Part shown: positions 18,602 to 27,625 of the stretch, in pieces
Layout: each line of letters opens with the position of its first letter
Position numbering within the stretch: position 1 is the first letter of the stretch
Source of the DNA: Marisediminitalea oceani
GTDB lineage: Bacteria; Pseudomonadota; Gammaproteobacteria; Enterobacterales; Alteromonadaceae
Length of the DNA stretch: 64,000 bases
Assembly: GCF_003731635.1 (NCBI RefSeq)
Contig: NZ_RCUA01000010.1
Span: 1 to 64,000, forward strand
Direction: 5' to 3'
The notes under the pieces: generated by a model
The model's input: the letters and a program-made list of their open reading frames with translations, nothing else
Databases searched by the model: none
Told to the model about the DNA's origin: nothing
Translations under genes and position numbers: made by a program

Positions 18602-19639
18602 CTACGACAAAATATTCGCCCCCTGCTCTGGTGCTCTGGCTTGTTCTGCCTGGCGGCGGATATCGTCATTTTCACTGGAGACATCGTCATGCGCGGCTGA
18701 GTGTTTCTCTGGGGTTGCCGCGGGTTTGCTGACGATGCGTTGTTTAACCGGTGCTTTTTGCTCGCTAACCTGCTCCTGACTATTCACCATCGTCACCGGC
18801 ACGCCCTGCGGGAAAATCACTTCACGTGCGTCATCCGGCATACTGATACCCTGAACGGTAAACAGCTCTACCAGGTCGCGCATTAATACCGATGCCATTT
18901 TAATTACACTGGTACTTTCTACGTCGATCCAGAAATACACTTTGAGATTTACCGTCGCCGAGCCAAGCTCATCAACCAGCACTAATGGCTCAGGTTCTTT
19001 AAGTACGTTAGGGTGCTCACCAATGAGCTGTAACGCCAACCGCTGAGCCTGCTGACAATCCGCATCGTAGCCTATGCCTAAGGTAAACTGGCCACGCATT
19101 TTAGGGTTTGCGGTGAGATTTTTAATGGTCCCTTTGTAAATCACAGCATTGGGGATCTGAATATGATTGCCATCGAAGTCTACCAGCGTGGTAGCCCGCG
19201 TGGTGACTTTCTGAACCACCCCGGTATAACTATTTATTTGCACCACGTCATCAATGCGGAACGGGCGCTGCACTGTTAATAGCAAACTGGCTATCATGTT
19301 TTCCGCGATATCCCGAAAGGCAAATCCCAGAATGAGCCCCAGCACACCAGTACCGCTCATTATCGCCACGGCAAACTCGGTAAGGCCGGAAAGTTTCAAA
19401 AAGATATACAGTGCAAGCAGAATAAGAACCAGGCTCACCGCGCGCTGGCTTACCGAACGCAACAGCGGGCTGGAAGAAAGGTAACGAACAGGTCTAATCA
19501 AAGCTTGTGAAACACGTCCGGCGAGCCACAAGGTCAGCATCAATATAACTAACCCCAATGCAATAGCAGGCAGCTTCACGATAAAAGCCTGCCAGTATGC
19601 CTCTAACGAGGTAACCAGTTCACTGGTAGAGGATCCCAT
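18602..19639 (-). CDS. Small-conductance mechanosensitive channel, MscS family
   Basis: A 345-residue MscS channel of the inner membrane that would release solutes on osmotic downshock. Three N-terminal membrane helices (about 20-120) are followed by the beta domain with GFAFRDIAENMIASLLL and QRPFRIDDVVQI, which are MscS hallmarks. The C-terminal 60 residues are an unusual polar tail rich in Glu, Gln and Ala with no predicted fold. No operon partner is obvious; the next minus-strand gene upstream is 115 bp away. Confidence 0.92.
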   Translation of the reverse strand: MGSSTSELVTSLEAYWQAFIVKLPAIALGLVILMLTLWLAGRVSQALIRPVRYLSSSPLLRSVSQRAVSLVLILLALYIFLKLSGLTEFAVAIMSGTGVLGLILGFAFRDIAENMIASLLLTVQRPFRIDDVVQINSYTGVVQKVTTRATTLVDFDGNHIQIPNAVIYKGTIKNLTANPKMRGQFTLGIGYDADCQQAQRLALQLIGEHPNVLKEPEPLVLVDELGSATVNLKVYFWIDVESTSVIKMASVLMRDLVELFTVQGISMPDDAREVIFPQGVPVTMVNSQEQVSEQKAPVKQRIVSKPAATPEKHSAAHDDVSSENDDIRRQAEQARAPEQGANILS

Positions 19640-19754
19640 TAATCTATTCCTTTGCGCTGTTCCTGCTAGTTAATAATCGCTTTTCCCATGAATAGATCAG
19701 AAATGCCAGGGCCCCCTGGCATCACACAGTTCATTGCGTTGTTACTCCGATATA

Positions 19755-20207
19755 TTACCGTTTGAAGAGCCGCACCCCGAGCTTCGTCAACACAAACACA
19801 GCTCCACCGGTAAGCGCCCCTATCCATGCTGCGTGGATAGGTACAAAGATTAGTGCCAACGCAGAAGTTGAGGATGTGTGGGCCGTGGTATACAGTGAAT
19901 GCTGCATACCCCAATAGCCGCAAAAATGAATTGCCGCAATGGCCAATAAGGCCAGCCAGAGAGCGAGCTTGCCTGGCACGGAACGTTTCAGACTGGTCGT
20001 TAGCCCCACCAGCAGCAGAGCACCGTAGGGAATGGCTCTGAATGCTGCGGCAAATAGCAGACTGTCGATAGTTAAAAACCGCGTAACCCTGGCAAATCCT
20101 TCTGCCACGCCGTAATCGCCAACGAATATTGCCAGTACCCAGTCCACCAGGGTTTCATTAATAACAACGAAGGCGATAATTAGCACTATCCAGAAACTTT
20201 TACCCAT
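19755..20207 (-). CDS. Hypothetical inner-membrane protein, about 150 aa
   Basis: I do not recognise a named family. The product has four hydrophobic stretches (about 4-30, 50-70, 80-100 and 118-140) and ends with basic residues (VRLFKR). The ATG at 20207 is preferred; a GTG one codon upstream is also possible. It belongs to a minus-strand cluster with a YiaA/YiaB-like protein, a DUF2145 protein and a small secreted protein, all downstream of a divergent regulator gene. Confidence 0.75.
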   Translation of the reverse strand: MGKSFWIVLIIAFVVINETLVDWVLAIFVGDYGVAEGFARVTRFLTIDSLLFAAAFRAIPYGALLLVGLTTSLKRSVPGKLALWLALLAIAAIHFCGYWGMQHSLYTTAHTSSTSALALIFVPIHAAWIGALTGGAVFVLTKLGVRLFKR

Positions 20208-20267
20208 CACTCAATCCTTGTTTAGTTTATTACCTGAATATCGATAGTAAGTAGCCAGCAGGGCGAC

Positions 20268-20741
20268 TTACTCAGCATCCGGAACGAAAGTGGTTGCCTG
20301 TCTCGTGGTTGATTGATTAGTGGCGGTCTCGGATTTCGCCTCAGCACAATCCCGCACGTTCTTTTGCACGGTAATAGCGGCAAACATACTCAATACAAAG
20401 GCCATCCCGAAAAAGCCCTTTTCACTGAGTGCCAGTTGCGCGTTGTACAACCCCACAATTAACAGAGCGATAGCGGCCACAGTAGCTACGCCACAAGCGA
20501 TAAAGTAGGCACGGGTTACTTCAATCCCAGCCATTTTATCGCGGATGGTTTTCTGTAAAGACACCACTGCGAAAAGCCCCAGTAGCATTACGGTCAGGTA
20601 GTAGCCTTTTTCATTAAGCTGCATATAAGCGTTAAATAAACCAATCAGATAACTGGCAACCCCAATAATCAGCGCCGCTACTGCAGCAATCCGAAAAGCC
20701 TTGGTAGGTGTATTTGTCATTGTCTGAGCTGAGTATTCCAT
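20268..20741 (-). CDS. YiaA/YiaB-like inner-membrane protein
   Basis: A 157-residue membrane protein built from two similar halves. Each half has two helices with related sequence: YLIGLFNAYMQLNEKGYY and LLIVGLYNAQLALSEKGFF, then VVSLQKTIRDK and AITVQKNVRDC. This duplicated pattern is that of the YiaA/YiaB family, whose function is unknown. An AAGGA site supports the ATG. It lies 14 bp after the DUF2145 gene, so the two are probably cotranscribed. Confidence 0.82.
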   Translation of the reverse strand: MEYSAQTMTNTPTKAFRIAAVAALIIGVASYLIGLFNAYMQLNEKGYYLTVMLLGLFAVVSLQKTIRDKMAGIEVTRAYFIACGVATVAAIALLIVGLYNAQLALSEKGFFGMAFVLSMFAAITVQKNVRDCAEAKSETATNQSTTRQATTFVPDAE

Positions 20742-20755
20742 GATGATATCCTTGA

Positions 20756-21547
20756 TTAAATAGCTTGAGTGCGGCCGTTGGCATAGAGCACTACGGCATG
20801 TTGAGACAAGTTAAACTGCGTTAAATAGTGGCTAATAGTGGTAAAGGTAGCTGTGCGAACCCGCCCTTTGTGATCAGAAGTAGTTACACCGTCTGTCACC
20901 ATACTGCCTACCGCCAGCTTTAGCGGGCTGATGTGGACTCGCTGAGGCTTAAAATAGGCGACGTTATTGGCTTTAATTCGCTTTTTATCCGCGGTTTGGT
21001 ACAGGGCCGCCTGCAGCATATCCAGGGTGAATTCAGTACAGTTCTGGCGCTCGCTGTTAAATGGATTGGCTATCACCGAATAACGGGGATTGTGCAAACC
21101 AAGGTGCTTTTGTTCACTGATTAGCGCTATGAGCCGTTCCTGCACCGCCGGGGTTGGTATTACAATGCCAGCCTTAAGCGTTTGGGCGCCCCAGAAAAAA
21201 TCCACCGGGTAATCAACAATGATGTCGCTGCGACCCGGATCGTCGGCGCGCTGATAGAGATTGTGAATAGCGTATCCGTATTCGGTACTCCCATCATCCA
21301 GGCTGATAGCAGAGTAAATCGCTACCGCTGTATGGGTAAAATGAATACCTTTTGGCAGATCTTTTTGCTGACGGCCGACCCGACCGATAATAAAGGCATG
21401 AGCCTGATGCTCTGCCGCATAGCGCTCTACTTGCTTGGCAAAGTCAATGATCTGCTCAGGTTGAAACACCGATTTTGACGGGGTCTGACTGCCGGCCTGG
21501 GCGCCGGCAGTAAGTATAATCAATAGTACTGCAATAATGACTCGCAT
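20756..21547 (-). CDS. DUF2145-like secreted protein
   Basis: A 263-residue exported protein with a signal peptide (about 1-18, ending AGAQAGS). The body, with FIIGRVGRQQKDLPKGIHFTH, a GYAIHNLYQ segment, a PVDFFWG segment and RQNCTEFTLDML, matches my recollection of DUF2145, a family without known function. His, Cys and Asn in FTHTAVAIY and QNCTEF look like a papain/NlpC-like catalytic layout, which is inference. AGGAG lies six bases before the ATG. Confidence 0.78.
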   Translation of the reverse strand: MRVIIAVLLIILTAGAQAGSQTPSKSVFQPEQIIDFAKQVERYAAEHQAHAFIIGRVGRQQKDLPKGIHFTHTAVAIYSAISLDDGSTEYGYAIHNLYQRADDPGRSDIIVDYPVDFFWGAQTLKAGIVIPTPAVQERLIALISEQKHLGLHNPRYSVIANPFNSERQNCTEFTLDMLQAALYQTADKKRIKANNVAYFKPQRVHISPLKLAVGSMVTDGVTTSDHKGRVRTATFTTISHYLTQFNLSQHAVVLYANGRTQAI

Positions 21548-21598
21548 AACCTGCTCCTTGTCGAATTAACCCTTAGGGCGAACCCTGAGGGTGAACCC

Positions 21599-21940
21599 TT
21601 ACTGTTTTACCGTTTGTTCTACCACGACTTCTGAGGGCGGTGGGTCGCGCGTGATCACGCGGGTAGTAATAGTGAGAGGTTTAGTGTTTCGCTGATGTTT
21701 GGCATGCAGCGCTTTAACCGAGTGGTGGGTTGAGTCGGCGACAGCCACCACGCTCATGCCGGTAACAATCACCGGTGCTGCTACTACGGCACTGGCTACC
21801 GATGCCGTTGACGCAGCACCTTCCACACTGGCCAGTACACTGTGTTTACTGGCCTGACCGCTGTGATCAACAGAATCAGCCGCCATAGCTCCCTGACTAA
21901 CAACAACACTGGTAAGTAACGCAATAACTAATTTCTTCAT
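21599..21940 (-). CDS. Small secreted hypothetical protein, 113 aa
   Basis: A short exported protein with a clear signal peptide (about 1-20, ending GAMAAD). The mature part has a Ser/Ala/Val-rich hydrophobic middle (roughly residues 38-70) and a polar tail. I recognise no domain. The ATG at 21940 has AGGA eight bases upstream, better than the in-frame ATG at 21946. It heads the minus-strand cluster with the DUF2145 and YiaA/YiaB-like genes and faces the regulator gene at 22056. Confidence 0.72.
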   Translation of the reverse strand: MKKLVIALLTSVVVSQGAMAADSVDHSGQASKHSVLASVEGAASTASVASAVVAAPVIVTGMSVVAVADSTHHSVKALHAKHQRNTKPLTITTRVITRDPPPSEVVVEQTVKQ

Positions 21941-22014
21941 GGTCATATTCCTTCATTGGTTGGTTCCCCTTCAAGCTAATCCCCGGTAGAAAATAAGTAA
22001 ACTCAATTAAAATT

Positions 22015-22031
22015 TGTAGTATATTCCTACA
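22015..22031. promoter_or_regulatory. Palindrome in the divergent promoter region (possible operator)
   Basis: TGTAG and CTACA arms, 7 bases apart, lie 25 bp before the HTH regulator gene and about 75 bp before the small secreted protein. They could be the regulator's own binding site. Confidence 0.35.
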
Positions 22032-22055
22032 CCAAAGGTATCGGAATTTAATACT

Positions 22056-22790
22056 ATGAGTCAGATTAAGCAGGTAACACAGCGTTTAAAGCAATTACTT
22101 AAGGAACAGGGAATGACCTATAAATCCCTGTCTGAACAACTGCAACTGAGTGAAGCGAGTATAAAACGGTGCTTCTCACAACAGAGTTTTACCCTGGAGC
22201 GCCTGGAGCAGGTTTGTGAGGCTTTAGGACTCACCCTGAGCGATGTGTTTATTCAGGTTGCCCAAACTCAGCCTCGGGTTTCCCAACTATCGGAAGCGCA
22301 GGAGCGCGAACTGCTGGAGAATCCGCGCTTGCTGTTGGCCGCGGTGTGTGTGCGCGACGGCTGGCAATTTAACGAGATAATTGACTACTACGCTATCAGC
22401 GAGCCTGAAGCCGTGCGCCTGATGGTAAAACTGGATCGCCTGAAGTTGATTGAATTTCTGCCCGGTAATCGCTATCGCCTGTTGATTGCCCAGGACTTTC
22501 GGTGGATCCCCGGCGGCCCTCTGGAAAGGTTTATGGAACAGGAAGTAATGGTCAAGTTTATGGCGCCAAAGAAAAACGAACCCTGGGCTTTTCGTTTTTA
22601 CCTGCGCGGGCGCTATTCGGCAAGCTCGGTGGAAATTATTCAGCGCCGGCTCAATCAGCTAACCCGGGAGGCGGCCGAGCTCAATGAAGAAGATGCCCGC
22701 TTACCCATAAACGAACGAACGCATATGGGCTTGCTCATGGCAATGCGCCCCTGGGAACCGTCCCTATTTGAGGCGATGCGCCGGGAATAA
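22056..22790 (+). CDS. Cro/CI-type HTH transcriptional regulator
   Basis: The 244-residue protein has an N-terminal Xre-type helix-turn-helix (about 6-65; YKSLSEQLQLSEASIKRCF). A second segment (about 85-145; FNEIIDYYAISEPEAVRLMVKLDRLKLI) looks like a winged helix. The C-terminal 90 residues have no motif I know. It is divergent from the secreted DUF2145 cluster, 115 bp away, which makes that cluster its most likely target. Confidence 0.85.
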   Translation: MSQIKQVTQRLKQLLKEQGMTYKSLSEQLQLSEASIKRCFSQQSFTLERLEQVCEALGLTLSDVFIQVAQTQPRVSQLSEAQERELLENPRLLLAAVCVRDGWQFNEIIDYYAISEPEAVRLMVKLDRLKLIEFLPGNRYRLLIAQDFRWIPGGPLERFMEQEVMVKFMAPKKNEPWAFRFYLRGRYSASSVEIIQRRLNQLTREAAELNEEDARLPINERTHMGLLMAMRPWEPSLFEAMRRE

Positions 22791-23051
22791 GCAATATGGC
22801 CTCTTCATGCACCGCCTGAAGGCTATTGTTTTCTACCAATTAAAGTAACAAGGACTCCCAACGCCAGGCGAACCTATTTTTTGATATTTCCCGGGCATGA
22901 TACTCACTAAATTGTCATAACCTTTAGCTATACAAATCACATTAAAACTCGCCAGACAGAATAAAAAAGCGCCAGTTAACATTTTAATCCATGACAGAAA
23001 TCAGCCTCTGAGTTACCCTTACAGGCATAGCGATATTCTTAAGGATTACGG

Positions 23052-24410
23052 GTGGCAGAAGCGATTGAAGCGAATTATGCGCGTGGACAATTACGTGCCA
23101 TCAATCAGGCGCTGTCTGAGGGTCGCTTTGTTTCTGTGCGCAAGCAACTGCACGAAATGCCCCCCAGCGACGTCGCGCTGATTCTTGAGTCCAGCCCCAC
23201 TAAAACCCGTGATGACCTGTGGGAATTACTCGACAGTGATTTTCACGGCGATGTTATCGAAGAGCTCTCCGAAGAAGTCCGTAACGGTATTATTGCCAAA
23301 ATGATGCCCGCCAAGGTGGTCGATGCCCTCGAAGACATGGACACCGACGATCTTGCCGAAACCCTGTCGAGCCTGCCGGAAGAAGTGTTGCAGGATGTCT
23401 TGCAGTCTATGGATGCCCAGGACCGCCATCGTGCAGAACAAGCCATGTCCTACGGTGAGGAAACCGCTGGTTTCATCATGAACACCGACACCATTACGCT
23501 GCGTCCGGAAGTCTCCATTGATGTGGTGCTGCGGTATCTGCGTCTGAAAGGTGAGCTGCCGGAAAATACCGATACGTTTTACGTTGTCAGCCGCACCGAT
23601 AATCTGGTTGGCATTGTGCCTGTAGCGCGGCTACTCACTACCGATCCGGAAGCCAAGGTGTCTGATGTCATGGACGAAGAGCCGGAAGCTATTCCGGTGA
23701 ATATGCCCGATGACGAAGTGGCCAGCATGTTTGAACGGTATAACTGGCTATCGGCACCGGTAGTCGACGACAAGCACCGTCTGGTAGGCCGGATCACCAT
23801 TGATGACGTGGTGGATATTATTCGTGAAGACGCCGAACACTCGATGATGAGTATGGCCGGTCTGGATGATGAAGAAGATACCTTCGCCCCGGTGTGGCAA
23901 AGTACCCGGCGACGCTCGGTATGGCTCGGCGTTAACCTGCTTACCGCCCTGATGGCCGCTGCTGTAAGCGATTTATTTGAAGCGACGCTGAGTCAACTGG
24001 CGGTACTGGCCATTCTTAATACCATTGTGCCCAGTATGGGTGGCGTGGCAGGTAACCAAACCCTCACCTTAGTGATCCGCGGTATGGCTCTGGGCCACGT
24101 AAACCCGTCTAACTCGCGCTGGCTGATCACCAAGGAGTTTGCCATCGGTCTGCTCAATGGTGTGATCTGGGCAGTCCTGATTGCTACCGTGATTGCCGCA
24201 TGGAAACAAGACCTTACACTCGGTATTATCATTGCCTTCGCGATGCTTATGAACATGATTGCCGCTGCGCTGTCAGGCGCTACACTACCTATTGTGATGA
24301 AAAAACTGCGTATCGATCCTGCCCTGGCAGGCAGTGTCATTCTGACAACCATCACCGACGTTGTGGGTATCTTTGCATTTTTAGGCACCGCAACCCTGTT
24401 TCTGGTGTAG
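23052..24410 (+). CDS. mgtE: Magnesium transporter MgtE
   Basis: MgtE is a magnesium-gated channel for Mg2+ uptake in the inner membrane. The 452-residue protein has the N domain (about 20-130, LPEEVLQDVLQSMD), two CBS domains (about 135-260) and five C-terminal membrane helices with the pore motif PSMGGVAGNQTLTLVIRG. The start is GTG with AAGGA seven bases upstream. It appears to be a single gene. Confidence 0.96.
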   Translation: MAEAIEANYARGQLRAINQALSEGRFVSVRKQLHEMPPSDVALILESSPTKTRDDLWELLDSDFHGDVIEELSEEVRNGIIAKMMPAKVVDALEDMDTDDLAETLSSLPEEVLQDVLQSMDAQDRHRAEQAMSYGEETAGFIMNTDTITLRPEVSIDVVLRYLRLKGELPENTDTFYVVSRTDNLVGIVPVARLLTTDPEAKVSDVMDEEPEAIPVNMPDDEVASMFERYNWLSAPVVDDKHRLVGRITIDDVVDIIREDAEHSMMSMAGLDDEEDTFAPVWQSTRRRSVWLGVNLLTALMAAAVSDLFEATLSQLAVLAILNTIVPSMGGVAGNQTLTLVIRGMALGHVNPSNSRWLITKEFAIGLLNGVIWAVLIATVIAAWKQDLTLGIIIAFAMLMNMIAAALSGATLPIVMKKLRIDPALAGSVILTTITDVVGIFAFLGTATLFLV

Positions 24411-24521
24411 CGGCACCGCGCCCCGTCTGCACTTACTGTATAACAACCAATAATTAAAATAGTGTGCCGTTATCATCCGCCGCTGAGAGATGTGCGGCGC
24501 ATCTGTCAAAGGAGAGAATAC

Positions 24522-26714
24522 ATGGAACTGATCCGCTCTTTGAGCATGGCCGTGGCCACCGCACTCGCGCTAAGCGGCTGCATGACACCGCAAAACACCA
24601 CTACAGAGGAAGCCGCCAGTGCGGTACCCCCTGCCGCCTCTGCCACCACTGAAGATCCTTACCTGTGGTTGGAAGAAGTAGAAGGCGACAGGGCACTTAG
24701 CTGGGTGCGTAACCAGAACCAGCGCACCCTGAGCGACCTTCAGGCGAATCCAATTTATGCCGACCTGAATGAGCAGGCGCTCGAAGTAGTTAACTCATCT
24801 GAGCGTATTCCCTACGGTACTATCCGCGATGGCTATGTTTACAACTTCTGGCAGGATGCAACGAATATAAGGGGCCTCTGGCGCCGCACCACGCTCGAAA
24901 GCTATGCCAGCGAAGCCCCCCAATGGGAAACGATCCTCGACTTCGACAAACTGGCCGAAAGCGAAAATAAAAACTGGGTGTATAAAGGCGCTAACTGTTA
25001 CACCGCCAAGGCAAAAGCCGATTACAAATGCCTGATTAGCTTATCCAATGGCGGCAAAGACGCGGTGGTGATCCGTGAGTTTGACCTTGCCAGCAAGAGC
25101 TTTGTGAGTGACGGCTTTACCCTGCCCGAGGCCAAATCCGGAGTGGCCTGGGTTGATTATAATACACTTTTGGTCGCGACTGACTGGGGCGGCGATGGCA
25201 GTACGTTAACGGCTTCCGGCTACCCGTCTACCGTTAAGCGCTGGCAACGCGGTACATCACTTAGCGAAGCCACACCTTTGTTTAGCGGCAATAAAACCGA
25301 TGTTGGCGTATTCCCTTACACCCAGGAGCGGGATGACGGAACCCGTCTGGAAGGGGTGGTGGTTGCCCCCACTTTCTTTACCCGCGAAAATTATATTTTC
25401 CCGGCCGGTAAAGATGCAGTGCGCCTGCCGCTGCCAGATAAAGCCGATATCGTTGGCTTATTTGAAGGGCAACTGATATTTACCATCAAACAAGACTGGA
25501 CCGTGGAAGCCGGTGGCGGTGCCACCCATTATTCTACCGGTAGCTTGCTGGCGATGCCTTTCACTGAAGCAGGCGAAATCACCCCTGAAACTGTGCCCGA
25601 GGTGATCTTTGAACCTAACGATCGTCAGGCCATCGAAGGTGTTTCGATGACTCAGGGACAACTGCTGATGACCTTAAGCGACAATGTGGTAGGTAAAGTG
25701 TTTGCCATCACCAAAGCCAGTAATCAATGGCAACGGGAACGACTCGACTTGCCTGCCAATGGCACTCTGTCGGTCTCTTTTGCCGATAAGGATGAAGCCA
25801 CGGTACTGATCAATTACGAAGGCTTCCTGACGCCCGATTCATTAATGAGTTACTCACCGCAAAGCGGCGAAATTAAAACGTTAAAGAGCCTGCCAAGCTG
25901 GTTTAACGCTGACGACCTGGTAGTAGAGCAAAAAGAAGCAAAATCGAAAGACGGCACTATGGTTCCATTTTTCGTGATCCATAAAAAAGGCATTAAGCAC
26001 GATGGCAAAACGCCTACCCTGCTGTATGGCTATGGCGGCTTTCAAATCTCTATGCGACCCAGCTACAGTGGCTTAAGAGGCAAGCTGTGGTTAGAACGGG
26101 GCGGTGCTTTTGTGCTGGCGAATATTCGTGGCGGCGGTGAATTCGGGCCTAAGTGGCATCAGGCCGGTCTGAAAACCAACCGTCAGGTGGTTTATGACGA
26201 CTTTATCGCAGTAGGCGAATGGCTGATTGATCACAAGCTGACGTCTCCTGAACATCTGGGGATCCAGGGCGGCTCTAACGGTGGCCTGTTAATGGGTGTT
26301 ATGCTCACTCAACGCCCCGATTTGTGGAATGCAGTGATTGTGCAGGTGCCGCTACTCGATATGTTGCGTTTCCACCTGCTGCTGGCCGGCGCCAGCTGGG
26401 TGGGTGAATACGGCTCACCAGAAGTGCCCGAAGAGCGCGAATGGCTGGAAAAAATGTCGCCCTACCACAACTTTGATGCCGATGCGGATTACCCGGAACC
26501 GTTCTTTGTGACCTCCACCAAGGATGACAGGGTACATCCCGGACACGCCCGTAAGATGGCTAAATTGTTTGAAGCCGCAGGCAAGCCGTTTTTGTACTAC
26601 GAGAACATCGACGGTGGTCACTCAGCAGCGGCTAACCAGCAGGAAACCGCTAAGCGGGTAGCACTTGAATTTACCTACCTGACTGAGAAACTGATGGCTG
26701 AAAGCGCAGATTAA
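24522..26714 (+). CDS. Prolyl oligopeptidase family serine peptidase, lipoprotein
   Basis: An S9A-family peptidase with an N-terminal propeller that filters substrates and a C-terminal alpha/beta hydrolase. The chosen ATG follows AAAGGAGAG and starts a lipoprotein signal (lipobox ALSGC, Cys20), so the enzyme is exported; the GTG at 24462 lacks a good site. The triad is visible: Ser585 in GGSNGG, Asp in DDRVHP (about 668-669) and His700 in GGHSAA. The 730-residue length is normal. It would cut proline-containing oligopeptides in the periplasm or at the outer membrane. Confidence 0.93.
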   Translation: MELIRSLSMAVATALALSGCMTPQNTTTEEAASAVPPAASATTEDPYLWLEEVEGDRALSWVRNQNQRTLSDLQANPIYADLNEQALEVVNSSERIPYGTIRDGYVYNFWQDATNIRGLWRRTTLESYASEAPQWETILDFDKLAESENKNWVYKGANCYTAKAKADYKCLISLSNGGKDAVVIREFDLASKSFVSDGFTLPEAKSGVAWVDYNTLLVATDWGGDGSTLTASGYPSTVKRWQRGTSLSEATPLFSGNKTDVGVFPYTQERDDGTRLEGVVVAPTFFTRENYIFPAGKDAVRLPLPDKADIVGLFEGQLIFTIKQDWTVEAGGGATHYSTGSLLAMPFTEAGEITPETVPEVIFEPNDRQAIEGVSMTQGQLLMTLSDNVVGKVFAITKASNQWQRERLDLPANGTLSVSFADKDEATVLINYEGFLTPDSLMSYSPQSGEIKTLKSLPSWFNADDLVVEQKEAKSKDGTMVPFFVIHKKGIKHDGKTPTLLYGYGGFQISMRPSYSGLRGKLWLERGGAFVLANIRGGGEFGPKWHQAGLKTNRQVVYDDFIAVGEWLIDHKLTSPEHLGIQGGSNGGLLMGVMLTQRPDLWNAVIVQVPLLDMLRFHLLLAGASWVGEYGSPEVPEEREWLEKMSPYHNFDADADYPEPFFVTSTKDDRVHPGHARKMAKLFEAAGKPFLYYENIDGGHSAAANQQETAKRVALEFTYLTEKLMAESAD

Positions 26715-26746
26715 GCCTGCTGATTTTCACCAGAAAAGCCCACAAG

Positions 26747-26776
26747 AAAGCCCGTTACGTTAACGGGCTTTTTTCA
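26747..26776 (+). terminator. Rho-independent terminator after the prolyl oligopeptidase gene
   Basis: A perfect 11-bp stem (AAAGCCCGTTA / TAACGGGCTTT) with a CGT loop is followed by a T-run. It lies 33 bp after the stop codon. Confidence 0.9.
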
Positions 26777-26806
26777 TTTTAATGGCTAATCAATGACCCC
26801 AGTCCC

Positions 26807-27520
26807 CTAAGCGGATTGGGATAACTGTAAACAGTCGCTATTAAATTTGTAGCCTACGCCCCACACCGTCTCGACAAGATGAGCGCCGCCTTTGGTTTTA
26901 CCCAACTTGGCACGCAGGCGGTTCACATGACTGGCCACTGTGTGTTCAAAGCCCCCATAATGATACCCCCAGACTGACGTTAACAACTGCTCTCTGGAAA
27001 ATACCTGATCCGGGTGACTGGCTAAAAAATGCAGCAACGAGAATTCCTTTGCGGTAAGCGCTAATGCCTGGCCGTCCAGCTCGGCTCGATGATAGCTGTT
27101 ATCAATATAGAAGCGACCGATGCGAACCGGGTGCTCACTGCTTTTATCCTCTGTAGTTCGACCGGCTGCGCGGCGTAACTGAACCCTTATCCGGGCCTGT
27201 ACTTCGGCCGGATTAAACGGATATTCAATGTAATCCTGTGCACCGAGTTCAAGGCTGACAATACGCTCTGAATCACAGCCCTGATGGGCCATAACGATGA
27301 TTGCGCTATCGGGTAACTTAGTCTGAAGCTGGGCAATCAGCTCAAAGTGTTCGGCAAGCTTGCTGTAGCTGTCGATAATGATTACCGGGTAGCGTTTTTG
27401 CAAGCAACGCTGAATGACTCCGGATGAAGTGCATACCAGTTCACAGTTTTCGCTGATCCGCTCAACGCAAGTAAGTAGCGGCCGACAATGATGACGATTA
27501 TCGCTGACAATTAGAATCAT
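26807..27520 (-). CDS. OmpR/PhoB-family response regulator with a degenerate receiver
   Basis: The 237-residue protein has a receiver domain (1-118) and a C-terminal winged helix (about 135-230) with LTAKEFSLLHFLASHPDQVFS and VASHVNRLRAKLGK. The phospho-acceptor Asp50 (IIIDSYS) is present, but other conserved receiver residues are changed: the first acidic pair reads SDN, the switch Thr appears to be Ala78, and the conserved Lys of KPF is Tyr100 (EYPFNP). Phosphorylation-dependent switching is therefore doubtful. No sensor kinase gene is adjacent. It follows two spondin-domain genes on the same strand, 105 bp away, with an elaborate hairpin just before its ribosome-binding site. Confidence 0.88.
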   Translation of the reverse strand: MILIVSDNRHHCRPLLTCVERISENCELVCTSSGVIQRCLQKRYPVIIIDSYSKLAEHFELIAQLQTKLPDSAIIVMAHQGCDSERIVSLELGAQDYIEYPFNPAEVQARIRVQLRRAAGRTTEDKSSEHPVRIGRFYIDNSYHRAELDGQALALTAKEFSLLHFLASHPDQVFSREQLLTSVWGYHYGGFEHTVASHVNRLRAKLGKTKGGAHLVETVWGVGYKFNSDCLQLSQSA

Positions 27521-27528
27521 TCCCTCTC

Positions 27529-27587
27529 CCGGTCTGTTGCCTGACTGCAGACGCAGTCAGCGTACCTGTTATTAATCAACAGACCGG
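27529..27587 (-). other. Nested double hairpin in the leader of the response regulator gene
   Basis: Outer arms CCGGTCTGTTG (27529-27539) and CAACAGACCGG (27577-27587) are perfect 11-bp complements. Inside them CTGACTGC (27541-27548) and GCAGTCAG (27553-27560) form an 8-bp stem. On the minus-strand transcript the structure ends just before the GAGAGGGA ribosome-binding site. There is no U-run, so it is not a plain terminator. Confidence 0.6.
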
Positions 27588-27625
27588 AAGACAGGAAACT
27601 TTATTCCACTTTTTTACTACCGTGA

